Assembly (NCBI GenBank): GCA_963832305.1
Contig: CAWHTU010000003.1
Location: 1-64,000, forward strand
Direction of reading: 5' to 3'
Source of the DNA: Roseiarcus sp963832305
GTDB lineage: Bacteria; Pseudomonadota; Alphaproteobacteria; Rhizobiales; Beijerinckiaceae
Length of the DNA: 64,000 bases
Below are positions 27,944 through 36,678 of the stretch, one piece after another; the first letter of the stretch is position 1; each line of letters begins with the position of its first letter. The translations under genes and the position numbers were made by a program. Under the pieces are notes generated by a model. That model did no database searches and was not told the DNA's origin. It was given only the letters and a program-made list of their open reading frames with translations.

Positions 27944-29387
27944 ATGGCCAATATCGCGAATGCCACCGGCCGCGTCACCCAGGTGATCGGCGCGGTCGTC
28001 GACGTGAAGTTCGACAGCTATCTGCCGCCGATTCTGAACGCGATCGAGACCATGAACAACGGCAATCGCCTCGTGCTCGAAGTCGCTCAGCATCTGGGCG
28101 AGAATACCGTGCGCTGCATCGCCATGGACATTTCGGAAGGCCTGGTGCGCGGTCAGGAAGTCGTGGACACGGGCGCGCCGATCTCTGTTCCTGTCGGCGA
28201 AGGCACGCTCGGGCGGATCATGAATGTCGTCGGCGAGCCGGTGGACGAGGCTGGACCGATAAACATGGAGGCGCGCCGCGCCATCCATCAGCCGACCCCT
28301 GCATATGTCGAGCAATCAACGGAAGCCCAGATTCTCGTTACCGGCATCAAGGTCGTCGACCTGCTCGCCCCCTACGCCAAGGGCGGCAAGATCGGCCTGT
28401 TCGGCGGCGCGGGCGTAGGCAAGACAGTGCTGATCCAGGAGCTCATCAACAATGTCGCCAAGACTCACGGCGGCAATTCGGTGTTCGCGGGCGTCGGCGA
28501 ACGCACCCGTGAAGGCAACGACCTCTATCACGAGTTCATCGAGTCGAAGGTCAACGCTGATCCCCATGACCCCGACTCGGGCGTAAAGTCGAAATGCGCG
28601 CTGGTGTTTGGCCAGATGAACGAGCCCCCCGGCGCGCGGATGCGGGTCGGACTGGCCGGCGTCACCGTCGCCGAGCATTTCCGCGACCAGGGTCAGGACG
28701 TGCTTCTGTTCATCGACAACATTTTCCGCTTCACTCAGGCGGGTTCGGAAGTCTCGGCGCTGCTCGGCCGCATTCCGTCTGCGGTCGGCTACCAACCGAC
28801 TCTCGCCACCGACATGGGCGCCCTGCAAGAGCGCATCACCACCACCACGAAGGGTTCAATCACCTCGGTGCAGGCGATCTATGTTCCGGCCGACGACCTG
28901 ACCGATCCGGCGCCGGCAACCTCCTTCGCTCACCTCGATGCGACCACCGTGCTCTCCCGCGCGATTTCGGAAAAGGGGATCTATCCGGCGGTCGATCCGC
29001 TCGAACTCGACTTCGCGCATGCTAACGGCCGCGATCGTCGGCGAGGAGCATTACAATGTCGCCCGCCAGGTGCAGCAGGTCCTGCAGCGCTACAAGGCCC
29101 TGCAGGACATCATCGCGATCCTCGGGATGGACGAACTGTCGGAAGAGGATAAGCAAATCGTCGCCCGCGCGCGCAAGATCGAGCGCTTCCTCTCGCAGCC
29201 GTTCGATGTCGCCGCCGTGTTCACCGGGACGCCCGGCGTGCAGGTCAAGATCGAGGATACTGTAAAGGGATTCAAGGGCATCGTTGAAGGCAAATACGAC
29301 AGCCTGCCTGAGGCGGCCTTCTACATGGTCGGCACGATCGAACAGGCGGTCGAGAAAGCCAAGAAGCTGGCCGCGGAGGCGGCTTGA
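27944..29387 (+). CDS. atpD: F-type ATP synthase subunit beta, one apparent frameshift
   Basis: This is the catalytic F1 subunit. The first frame (start ATG 27944, MANIANATGRVTQVIGAVVD) carries the P-loop GGAGVGKTVLI, GERTREGNDLYHE and the DELSEED-region approach. It breaks near 29004 (ISEKGIYPAVDPLE). The frame one base over continues STSRML...AIVGEEHYNVARQVQQ, DELSEEDKQIVARARKIERF and ends at 29387. Removing one A from the AA at 29004-29005 restores PLDSTSRML and a 480-residue protein of normal length. As this is the catalytic subunit of a usually essential enzyme with intact neighbours, a sequencing indel is the likely cause. Confidence 0.95.
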
Positions 29388-29411
29388 CGCGAACTTTGTC
29401 CGGGGGTCGCC

Positions 29412-29810
29412 ATGGCCACTTTCCACTTTGAACTGGTGTCTCCGGACAGGGTGCTGTTCAACGGCGCCGCGCAGTCGGTGCTCGTGCCGGGCAACGAAGG
29501 CGACTTCCTGGTGCTGAGCGAGCACGCCCCGGTGATGACGTCGATGCGGCCTGGAGTTGTCGGCATCGACGACGCCGAGGGAAAGCACCGTCGCGTCTTC
29601 GTGCGCGGCGGATTTGCCGACGCGAGCAAGAAGGGCCTCATCCTGTTGGCGGAGACGGCGATCCCGTTCGAGGACTTGAACGCCGACAAGCTCGGCCAGG
29701 AGATCAAGAACGCGGAGGAGGATCTCGCTGACGCAAACGAAGACCAGAAGCGATTGGCGCAAGAGAAGCTCGACCGATTACGCGAGCTCAAGGACGCGAT
29801 CAGGCTTTGA
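29412..29810 (+). CDS. atpC: F-type ATP synthase subunit epsilon
   Basis: The 132-residue regulatory/central-stalk subunit has the N-terminal beta-sandwich (FHFELVSPDRVLFNGAAQSV, EGDFLVLSEHAPVMTSMRPG) and a C-terminal helical hairpin (ADANEDQKRLAQEKLDRLRE). It is the last gene of the operon, 24 bp after atpD. GGGGGTCGCC precedes the ATG. Confidence 0.97.
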   Translation: MATFHFELVSPDRVLFNGAAQSVLVPGNEGDFLVLSEHAPVMTSMRPGVVGIDDAEGKHRRVFVRGGFADASKKGLILLAETAIPFEDLNADKLGQEIKNAEEDLADANEDQKRLAQEKLDRLRELKDAIRL

Positions 29811-29816
29811 GAGCGA

Positions 29817-29851
29817 GTTGGGTCCGCTTCCTCGCGATCTCCTGACCCAAC
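29817..29851 (+). terminator. Hairpin after the atp operon
   Basis: GTTGGGTC and GACCCAAC form an 8-bp perfect stem with a 19-nt loop starting 6 bp after the atpC stop. Only a weak T-rich stretch follows, so it may act as a 3' stabiliser or weak terminator. Confidence 0.4.
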
Positions 29852-29864
29852 ATTCCTATTTCGC

Positions 29865-30230
29865 ATGACACAGGAAGACTACGACGCTTTCTGCGGCGGC
29901 TTGCCCCAGACGACGCATGTCGTCCAATGGGGTGGCGCGAGCGTCTGGAAGATCGGGGGCAAGGTGTTCGCGATCGGCGGGTGGTTAAGCGCGCCAGAGT
30001 TCGGCGTAAGTTTCAAATGTTCTCAGGCGAGCTTTGCAATTCTGACCGAACTGCCGGGACTACGTCCAGCGCCGTATCTCGCCTCCCGAGGACTGTCCTG
30101 GGTTCAGCGCACCGACCCTCGCTCGCTCAGCGACAATGATCTCAAGAGTTACGTGCGCCAGAGCTACGCGTTGGTCGTCGCAGGCCTTCCCAAAAAGGCG
30201 CAGCGGGCGCTGGAGGTCGGCGCCTCGTGA
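29865..30230 (+). CDS. MmcQ/YjbR family protein
   Basis: The 121-residue protein has the family's CyaY-like fold pattern: an N-terminal acidic helix (MTQEDYDAFCGGLPQTTHVV), QWGGASVWKIGGKVFAIGGW, and the C-terminal helix DLKSYVRQSYALVVAGLPKK. The family is annotated as DNA-binding on structural grounds; physiological role is unknown. Its stop overlaps the start of the dehydratase gene (TGATG), so the two are probably co-translated. Confidence 0.85.
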   Translation: MTQEDYDAFCGGLPQTTHVVQWGGASVWKIGGKVFAIGGWLSAPEFGVSFKCSQASFAILTELPGLRPAPYLASRGLSWVQRTDPRSLSDNDLKSYVRQSYALVVAGLPKKAQRALEVGAS

Positions 30231-31220
30231 TGACCCTGGCGACATCCGCGACAGTCACGCCTTCCTGCATCCGCTCCGCCCACACGCGCATTCGCGACCA
30301 CATCCGCCGTACGCCGATCCTCGAGACGACCTCGCCGATCGCCGGTGCGCCGCCGCTGTCGCTTAAGCTCGAATGTTTGCAGGTTACCGGTTCATTCAAG
30401 GCTCGCGGCGCCTTCCACAACCTTCTTACCCGGCCGGCTCCTGCGGCAGGCTGCGCGACGGCGTCGGGCGGCAACCATGGCGCGGCGGTCGCCTTCGCGG
30501 CGCAAAAGCTAGGAATTCGTGCGCGCATTTTCGTGCCGGAAATCGCCACGCCCGCCAAGATTGCAAAGATCAAGGCGTATGGGGCGCGAGGCCATCATCG
30601 GCGGCGGGACCTACGTGGAAGCGCAGCAGCGCTGCGACGAGTATGTCGCCGAAAGCGGCGCGCTCTCGATCCACCCTTACGACGCTATCGAGACGATCGC
30701 GGGTCAGGGCTCCGTGGCCCTGGAATGGGAGGAAGACCTCGATCGGCTTGGCCTGCCGAAGCTCGACACCGTTCTTATCGCGGTTGGCGGCGGCGGGCTC
30801 ATCGCCGGAGCCGCCGCCTGGTTCGACGGCCGCGTCAAGGTGGTTGGCGTCGAGCCAGAGGGTTCGCGCGCGCTCTGTGCTGCGCTTGCGGCGAACGCGC
30901 CAGTCGACGTTGCGGTCAACTCGATCGCCGCCGACTCGCTCGGCGCCAAGCGCGTGGGCGAACTCAGTTTCAAGATCGCCGGGCAATTCGTGAGCAGGAG
31001 CGTCCTGGTCACCGACATGGCGATCGTCGAAGCCCAGCGCCGGCTTTGGGCCGACATATCGGTTATCGCCGAGCCCGGCGGCGCGGCGGCCTTCGCCGCC
31101 ATCGCAAGCGGCGCCTATCAACCCGAACCAGACGAGCGCGTTGGCGTTCTCGTCTGCGGCGCCAATGCCGATCCAGCGGCGCTCGCGGAAGCAGGAGCTG
31201 GCCGTGGCGTCGCTCCGTGA
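30230..31220 (+). CDS. Threonine/serine dehydratase-like PLP enzyme, one apparent frameshift
   Basis: This is a fold-type II PLP enzyme that would deaminate threonine or serine to the 2-oxo acid. The first frame has RTPILETT, the Schiff-base lysine (SFKARGAF, Lys57) and ASGGNHGAAVAFAA. It breaks near 30587 in KIKAYGA, where one extra C precedes GAG. The next frame gives EAIIGGGTYVEAQ, the phosphate-binding glycine loop (AVGGGGLIAGAAAWF) and VSRSVLVTDMAIVEAQRRLW. Corrected length is ~329 residues, typical of catabolic TdcB-like or serine racemase-like enzymes; no ACT domain is present, so feedback inhibition by isoleucine is not expected. ATG 30230 overlaps the mmcQ-like stop. Confidence 0.85.
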
Positions 31221-31251
31221 CTCCCCTTGGGCAGAATTGCGCTGGCGGCCA

Positions 31252-31280
31252 TTGCGATGGGCAAACGGTCGAACTATTGT
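31252..31280 (+). promoter_or_regulatory. Probable promoter of tRNA-Gln
   Basis: TTGCGA, a 17-base spacer and TATTGT end about 41 bases before the tRNA 5' end. Each hexamer matches the sigma-70 consensus at four of six positions and spacing is optimal. Confidence 0.4.
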
Positions 31281-31321
31281 CCGGCCGCTTTCCGCCGGGC
31301 CTAACCAGCCTTGCAGCACGT

Positions 31322-31396
31322 TGGGGCGTCGCCAAGCGGTAAGGCAGCGGATTTTGATTCCGCCATACGGAGGTTCGAATCCTCCCGCCCCAGCCA
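31322..31396 (+). tRNA. tRNA-Gln (anticodon TTG)
   Basis: A cloverleaf of 75 nt can be drawn by eye: acceptor stem TGGGGCG/CGCCCCA, D-arm GCC-AAGCGGTAA-GGC, anticodon stem GCGGA/TCCGC with loop TTTTGAT (anticodon TTG), T-arm GGAGG-TTCGAAT-CCTCC, discriminator G and encoded CCA. It reads CAA (and CAG by wobble) codons. It lies between the dehydratase and the arabinose locus. Confidence 0.97.
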
Positions 31397-31550
31397 CGCC
31401 TGTCCTTCCGGCCACCAAGAGCCGCGGATTCGATTGGATCGGAAGGCCGCCAAGCCGAGGGCGTCCCGTTGCCAAGTGCGCCGAGTTGCGCGAATGTGAG
31501 GCGCGCGGAGCCGCTTTTCGTCAGCGGGTTCTTTTCGGGATGGGGACGCA

Positions 31551-32324
31551 ATGACGCCGGCGGATGGTGATTTTGCGTCCATTGTTCGTCTTGAGGACGT
31601 CCAGAAGTATTTCGGCGCGGTGCATGCGCTTCGCGACATCGACATCGCCATCGGACGCAACGAGATCGTCGGACTCATCGGCGACAACGGGGCCGGCAAA
31701 TCTACGCTGATCAAGGTCATGACCGGCGTGCTGGCGCCGACCTCAGGCAAAATCTTCATCCGCGAGCGCGAAATTCAGCCCGGGGAATACTCGGTCCGGA
31801 TGGCGCACGATCTTTCGATCGAAACGGTCTACCAGGACAAGTCGCTGGCCGAAAAGCAGCCTCTGTGGCGCAATTTCTTTGTCGGGAGGCAGATCACGAA
31901 CCGGTTCGGCTTCATCGACATCAAGCGCGAGAAAGAGGTCGCCCAGAAGATCCTGATCGACATCATCGGCTTCCGCGGCGTCGGCATCACCGTCGATTCG
32001 ACGGTCGGCAATCTGTCGGGCGGCGAGCGTCAAGGCATCGCGATCGGCCGGGCCATGCATTACAACGCCGACCTCATCGTGCTCGACGAACCGACCGCTG
32101 CGCTCGGCGTCGCCGAGGTGCGGAAGGTGGTCGAGTTCGTGCGCCGGATCAAGCAGTCCGGGCGAGCCTGCATCTATATTGAACATAATCTGGCCCACGT
32201 GCATGAAGTGGCGGACCGGCTGATTGTGCTGGATCGCGGGTGCGTCGTTTCCGAGATCAATCCGAAGGATATGACGGTGCCCGAGCTTACCGAATATCTG
32301 ATTGCGTTACAGCACAAGGCGTGA
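31551..32324 (+). CDS. Sugar ABC transporter ATP-binding protein
   Basis: The 257-residue single-domain ATPase has Walker A (GDNGAGKSTLI), Q-loop (ETVYQDKSLAEKQ), signature (NLSGGERQGIAIGRA), Walker B (LIVLDEPTAALG) and H-loop (IYIEHNLAH). It belongs to the ribose/xylose-type CUT2 class, but with one ATPase domain (FrcA-like) rather than the fused pair of AraG/RbsA. It is 15 bp upstream of the permease. Genetic linkage to araBAD suggests L-arabinose as substrate. Confidence 0.92.
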   Translation: MTPADGDFASIVRLEDVQKYFGAVHALRDIDIAIGRNEIVGLIGDNGAGKSTLIKVMTGVLAPTSGKIFIREREIQPGEYSVRMAHDLSIETVYQDKSLAEKQPLWRNFFVGRQITNRFGFIDIKREKEVAQKILIDIIGFRGVGITVDSTVGNLSGGERQGIAIGRAMHYNADLIVLDEPTAALGVAEVRKVVEFVRRIKQSGRACIYIEHNLAHVHEVADRLIVLDRGCVVSEINPKDMTVPELTEYLIALQHKA

Positions 32325-32339
32325 GGGGAGACGACACGA

Positions 32340-33410
32340 ATGGCTCAGCGGTCAGACGCGTCGATCCTGCAGCGCTTCGAGGCTCTGCCGATCATCATCG
32401 TCTTCGTGCTCCTGCTCATCCTCTTCATGTACAGGGCGCCCGAGGTGTTCCTTGCCCCTTACATTTACACCACCTTCCTCTCAACCTTGCCGCCGCTGAT
32501 CCTTCTCGCCGCCGGGCTCACCTTTGTGATCGGCGCAGGCGAAATCGACCTTAGCTTTCCATCGATTATCGCCTTTTCAGGCTTCGTCTTCGCGGTTCTG
32601 TTCAAGGAATACGAGCTCGGCTGGATCGCTGTCGTCGCTGGCCTCGCCTCCGGGGTTTTGGTCGGGTTTATCAACGGCGTCATCATCGCCAAAATCGGGA
32701 TTCCATCGTTCATGACGACGCTCGGAACCCAGTTCTTCTGGGCGGGAATGGCGACCGTGCTCTCGGGCGGCAAGTCCTATGCGCTGCGCGGCGCCGAAGA
32801 GAGTTCGGTATGGCAATGGATCGTCGGACGCCCATTCGCGTCCGCGTCGACGCCCTGGCTGCAGGAGCTTTCGATCCAGGCGCTCTGGACCGCGATCATC
32901 GTCGGCTTCCTTTGGCTCATCCTCACACATCATCGGTTCGGCGAGCACGCCATGTTCATCGGTGATTCCAATGACGTGTCGCGCGTCGTTGGCATCGACG
33001 TCGATCGCGAGAAGATCAAGATCTTCACGTTGATGGGCTTTCTCGCCGCCTGCGCCGCGATCATCCTGACTCTCGAGAACAAGAACTTTTTCGGCAACCA
33101 GGGACAGGGCTATCTGTTGACCGCGATTGCGTCCGTTCTGATCGGCGGCACTTCGATCTTCGGCGGCGAGGCGACCATCATCGGGACGGTGTTCGGCTGT
33201 TTCATCATCGGCATGGTCGAGGCAGGTCTCGTCGCGGCGGGGCTCACCGGCGCATGGGTGAGGACCGTGCAGGGCCTCATCTTCCTGGTTTCGATCATCT
33301 TCTACATGTATGCGGACGAACCGCAGCGTCGCCGGGCGCTCTTCGCCAAACTGCGATCGTTTGGTAGATTTGGCGGCGTACGAGCGTCGGAAGAGGGGAA
33401 GGTTCGCTAA
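32340..33410 (+). CDS. Sugar ABC transporter permease
   Basis: The 356-residue inner-membrane protein of the BPD_transp_2 (CUT2) family has about eight to ten hydrophobic spans (IIIVFVLLLILFMY, LILLAAGLTFVIGAGEIDLS). The permease loop is GASIFGG-like (SVLIGGTSIFGGEATIIGTV). GAGGGGAGACG precedes the ATG. It forms the pore with the upstream ATPase and the binding protein encoded after a 370-bp gap. Confidence 0.92.
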   Translation: MAQRSDASILQRFEALPIIIVFVLLLILFMYRAPEVFLAPYIYTTFLSTLPPLILLAAGLTFVIGAGEIDLSFPSIIAFSGFVFAVLFKEYELGWIAVVAGLASGVLVGFINGVIIAKIGIPSFMTTLGTQFFWAGMATVLSGGKSYALRGAEESSVWQWIVGRPFASASTPWLQELSIQALWTAIIVGFLWLILTHHRFGEHAMFIGDSNDVSRVVGIDVDREKIKIFTLMGFLAACAAIILTLENKNFFGNQGQGYLLTAIASVLIGGTSIFGGEATIIGTVFGCFIIGMVEAGLVAAGLTGAWVRTVQGLIFLVSIIFYMYADEPQRRRALFAKLRSFGRFGGVRASEEGKVR

Positions 33411-33685
33411 AGGCTGAGAGCGGGAATGGGAGGAGTGCAACGGGCCTAGGTCGGCTTGGTCGTAGGGCGGCAAGGAAGAGCGCGAACAGCGCGACCCCAA
33501 GTTGACCGACGCTAAAATCATATTGTATTACTTATCGAACAAACGGTTCCATGGGATGAAATGCTCGTCCGAGTTTTCGCCGGCGGGGGGAGGGAGTGTT
33601 CGCGTGGCGCCTTTGTCGTCAGGCCGCGGTCCGACGTTCGGCCGGAGGCTTGTCTTTCCTACTACATGAGTTTCGAAAGTCGACG

Positions 33686-33699
33686 CGGACGATCGTCCG
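33686..33699. promoter_or_regulatory. Perfect 14-bp palindrome, candidate operator
   Basis: CGGACGATCGTCCG is a perfect dyad 82 bp upstream of the binding-protein ATG. Its length and symmetry suit a dimeric repressor such as LacI or GntR types that control pentose genes. No regulator gene is linked, so the binding protein is unknown. Confidence 0.4.
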
Positions 33700-33735
33700 A
33701 GATAGTCACCTATTCACCGACTTCCTGAGAGGGAG

Positions 33736-33757
33736 GGGCGGCCGGATGAGGCCGCCC
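33736..33757 (+). promoter_or_regulatory. Hairpin just upstream of the binding-protein ribosome binding site
   Basis: GGGCGGCC / GGCCGCCC forms an 8-bp perfect stem with loop GGATGA, ending 23 bases before the ATG and just upstream of AGGGAGAA. A 5' hairpin of this kind commonly protects the mRNA of highly made binding proteins. Confidence 0.5.
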
Positions 33758-33780
33758 GAATAAGCAAGGGAGAAACGAAC

Positions 33781-34767
33781 ATGCGTTTGGCTCATTTTCT
33801 TCTGGCCGGAGTCGCCGCGGCCGGGCTAGCGGCCGCGGCCGCTCCAGCGCTTGCCGATCCGATCGGCAAGGGCCTCGTGATGTACATGCAGATGGGCGGC
33901 AACCCTGGCGACGGCGCGACGCTCGCCCGCCAGACAGGCGCCAAGGAAGCCGCCGAAGCGCTCGGCGTCGAGCTTAAATCTCAATTCTCAAAGTGGGCGC
34001 CCGAGACCATGATCGCCCAGTTCAAGGAGGCGATGGCGGCAAAGCCGAATTGCATCGAGATCATGGGCCACCCCGGCTCGACCGCCTTCCATGACCTGGT
34101 CAAACAGGCCGTCGACCAGGGCATCGTTGTCACCTCCGGCAATTCGCCGCTGACCGATCTGCAGAACGAGTTCGGCCCCAAGGGGTTCGGCTATGCCGGC
34201 GTCGATCTCTACGCGGGCGGCGCCCTGACGGCCAAGGCGATGCTGGCGCAGGGCCTGAAGGCCGGTGACGAAGCGGTAGTCTGGGGCATCTTCAGCCAGG
34301 CCGAGCGCGGCCAGTCCGAGAAGGGTCTCGCCGACACGCTCGAGAAGGCCGGACTCAAGGTCGATCGGCTGGAAATACCCCAGGAGGTTAACAGCGACGC
34401 CTCGCTCGGCGTCCCGCAGTTCGTCGCCTATATCCAGTCTCACCCGAACTTGAAGGCCATCGGCCTGCAGCACGGCAGCGTCACCGGCGTCATGCCCGAG
34501 GCTCTCAAGAAGGCGGGCAAGAAGCCCGGCGAGATCATTCTCGGCGGCATCGACCTCGCTCCGGCGACGATCGACGGGCTGAAGTCCGGCTACATCAGCG
34601 CGACGCTCGACCAGCTGCTCTACATGCAAGGCTTCATGCCGGTCGTCCAATGCGTGATGAGCGCCAAATACAAGATGCCGGGTCTGTCGCTCAACACCGG
34701 CGCCGGCACGGTCACGCCGAAGACGATCGATTCGCTGACCAAACTGATCGACGCCGGCATCCGCTAA
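33781..34767 (+). CDS. Periplasmic sugar-binding protein of the ABC transporter
   Basis: The 328-residue protein has a signal peptide (FLLAGVAAAGLAAAAAPALA) and a type-I periplasmic binding fold of the ribose/arabinose class (Peripla_BP_4): KGLVMYMQMGGNPGDGATLA, QAVDQGIVVTSGNSPLTD, IILGGIDLAPATIDGLKSGY, ATLDQLLYMQGFMPV. Strong AGGGAGAA ribosome binding site. It lies between the transporter genes and araBAD, so L-arabinose is the likely ligand. Confidence 0.92.
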   Translation: MRLAHFLLAGVAAAGLAAAAAPALADPIGKGLVMYMQMGGNPGDGATLARQTGAKEAAEALGVELKSQFSKWAPETMIAQFKEAMAAKPNCIEIMGHPGSTAFHDLVKQAVDQGIVVTSGNSPLTDLQNEFGPKGFGYAGVDLYAGGALTAKAMLAQGLKAGDEAVVWGIFSQAERGQSEKGLADTLEKAGLKVDRLEIPQEVNSDASLGVPQFVAYIQSHPNLKAIGLQHGSVTGVMPEALKKAGKKPGEIILGGIDLAPATIDGLKSGYISATLDQLLYMQGFMPVVQCVMSAKYKMPGLSLNTGAGTVTPKTIDSLTKLIDAGIR

Positions 34768-34926
34768 GGCTGGCCGGTTCGATCGCAAGGCCTCGCGGCC
34801 GAAGGATCGCGGACGCCGGATGGCGTCCGCGAGAGAGGCGAGCGGCGGTCTCATGCTTTCGCCGCGAATGCGCTGCGTCGGGCGCCGGTCGCAGCGGTCC
34901 CACAAACCCTGAGCACTTGAACACTG

Positions 34927-36588
34927 ATGTTCTCCCTCGGCGTCGATTTCGGAACCAATTCGGTGCGCGCGCTCATCGTGCGCTGTTCGGACGGCGCCGA
35001 ATTCGGCAGCCGCGTGATCGACTATCCTTCGGGTGCGCAAGGGGTGCTGCTGGATCCAAAAGACGGCCTGCTCGCGCGCCAGCACCCCGGCGATTATATC
35101 TACGGCCTCGAGAAAAGCATCGCCGGCGCGCTTGCCGAAGCCGCGCGCGAGCCCGGTTTCGATCGATCGAAGGTCGCAGGCATCGGCCTCGACTCGACCG
35201 GCTCGAGCCCGATCCCGGTTGACGCGGAGAACTGCCCGCTGGCGCTGGGCGACAAATGGAAAGCCGACCTCAACGCGCAGTGCTGGTTGTGGAAGGATCA
35301 CACGAGCTGGCGCGAGGCCTCCAGAATCACCGAGCTCTGCGCCAAACTCCGGCCTCAGTACATCGCCAAGATCGGCGGGGTCTACTCGTCCGAATGGTTC
35401 TGGGCCAAGCTCTGGCACTGCCTCAACGTTGCTCCTCAGACATTCGAGGCCGCCTTCTCCTGGGTCGAGCTCGCCGACTGGGCGCCGTCCGTGCTCGCCG
35501 GCGTGGCCGATCCGCGGCTGGTTAAACGGGGAGTGTGCGCCGCCGGCCACAAGGCGCTCTACTCCGACGATTGGGGCGGCCTACCGGACAAGGAGTTCTT
35601 GACCGAGCTTGACCCGCGCCTCGCCGAACTCAGGGGCCGGCTTTACGAAAAAGCCTACGACGCCACCGAGCCTGCTGGGCAGCTCAGCCCTGAGTGGGCG
35701 GCGAAATTCGGGCTTCAGGCGGGAATTCCGATCGCGATCGGAGAGTTTGACGTTCACTACGGCGCGATCGGCTGCGGCGTGCGCGAAGGCACACTGGTCA
35801 AGGTGATCGGCACCTCGACTTGTGACTGCGCGGTCGTTTCGGCCGACCGACAAGTCGCCGACATCCCCGGCATCTGCGGCATCGTCAAAGGCGCGATCCT
35901 GCCAGGCTTTTTTGGCATCGAGGCAGGCCAGTCGGCCGTCGGCGACATTTTCAAATGGTGGGTCGAGGTGGTCCTGGGCGGCGACGCGGCGCTGCATGAC
36001 AAGCTCACCGCCGAAGCGGCGAAGCAGCGTCCTGGCGCAGCCGGTCTTCTGGCCCTTGACTGGAACAACGGCAACCGGACGATTCTCGTCGACCAGAGGC
36101 TCACCGGCCTCATCCTCGGACAGGACCTCTATACGACCCGTGCGGACATCTATCGCGCCTTGATCGAGGCGACGGCATTCGGGGCGCGTGCGATCATCGA
36201 GCGCATCCAGGAGTACGGCGTGCGTATCGACCAGGTTGTGTGCACGGGCGGCATCGCCGAGAAAAATCCGCTACTGATGCAAATTTATGCCGACGTTACC
36301 GGCTGCGTTATGCAGGTCGCGGGCTCGAGCCAGACCTGCGCGCTCGGTTCGGCGGTCGCCGCGGCGGTGCTGGCGGGCGCACATCCGGACTTCGCCAGCG
36401 CGGAGGCGGCGATGACCTCGCTTAAGCCCGAGTCCTATCACCCACTCGCCGGGAATCGCGCCGTCTACGACGAACTCTACGCCCTCTACCGCAAGCTGCA
36501 CGACGCTTTCGGCGGGCTGACCAAATCCGCCGATCTGTCCGAGGTCATGAAGAGGCTTCTGGATATTAAATATGCGCAGCGCGCATGA
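34927..36588 (+). CDS. araB: Ribulokinase
   Basis: The 553-residue FGGY-family kinase phosphorylates L-ribulose to L-ribulose-5-phosphate. The N-terminal phosphate motif is MFSLGVDFGTNSVRALIV; further family segments are GIGLDSTGSSPIPVD, VIGTSTCDCAVVSADRQV and the C-terminal FGGY signature region (VVCTGGIAEKNPLLMQIYAD). The 559 +/- 10 residue length and the araA/araD neighbours separate it from xylulokinase or glycerol kinase. It follows the binding protein after 159 bp. Confidence 0.95.
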   Translation: MFSLGVDFGTNSVRALIVRCSDGAEFGSRVIDYPSGAQGVLLDPKDGLLARQHPGDYIYGLEKSIAGALAEAAREPGFDRSKVAGIGLDSTGSSPIPVDAENCPLALGDKWKADLNAQCWLWKDHTSWREASRITELCAKLRPQYIAKIGGVYSSEWFWAKLWHCLNVAPQTFEAAFSWVELADWAPSVLAGVADPRLVKRGVCAAGHKALYSDDWGGLPDKEFLTELDPRLAELRGRLYEKAYDATEPAGQLSPEWAAKFGLQAGIPIAIGEFDVHYGAIGCGVREGTLVKVIGTSTCDCAVVSADRQVADIPGICGIVKGAILPGFFGIEAGQSAVGDIFKWWVEVVLGGDAALHDKLTAEAAKQRPGAAGLLALDWNNGNRTILVDQRLTGLILGQDLYTTRADIYRALIEATAFGARAIIERIQEYGVRIDQVVCTGGIAEKNPLLMQIYADVTGCVMQVAGSSQTCALGSAVAAAVLAGAHPDFASAEAAMTSLKPESYHPLAGNRAVYDELYALYRKLHDAFGGLTKSADLSEVMKRLLDIKYAQRA

Positions 36589-36678
36589 TTTCGCGGTCAC
36601 AGGAGTGAAGCGACGGGCTTTGCCCGCCGCACACGCGCTCCGTAAAATGTTCCGTCAACCTGGAAAACCGAGACGGCC

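Larger units (their letters stand above)
33411..33780. other. 370-bp noncoding region between permease and binding-protein genes
   Basis: No gene was found here. The left part has an AT-rich stretch (33510-33545) with a poor promoter match (TTGACC at 33502, TGTATT at 33524). The right part holds a perfect palindrome and a stable hairpin, listed separately. The layout suggests that the binding-protein gene and araBAD have their own regulated promoter rather than simple readthrough from the permease. Confidence 0.6.
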
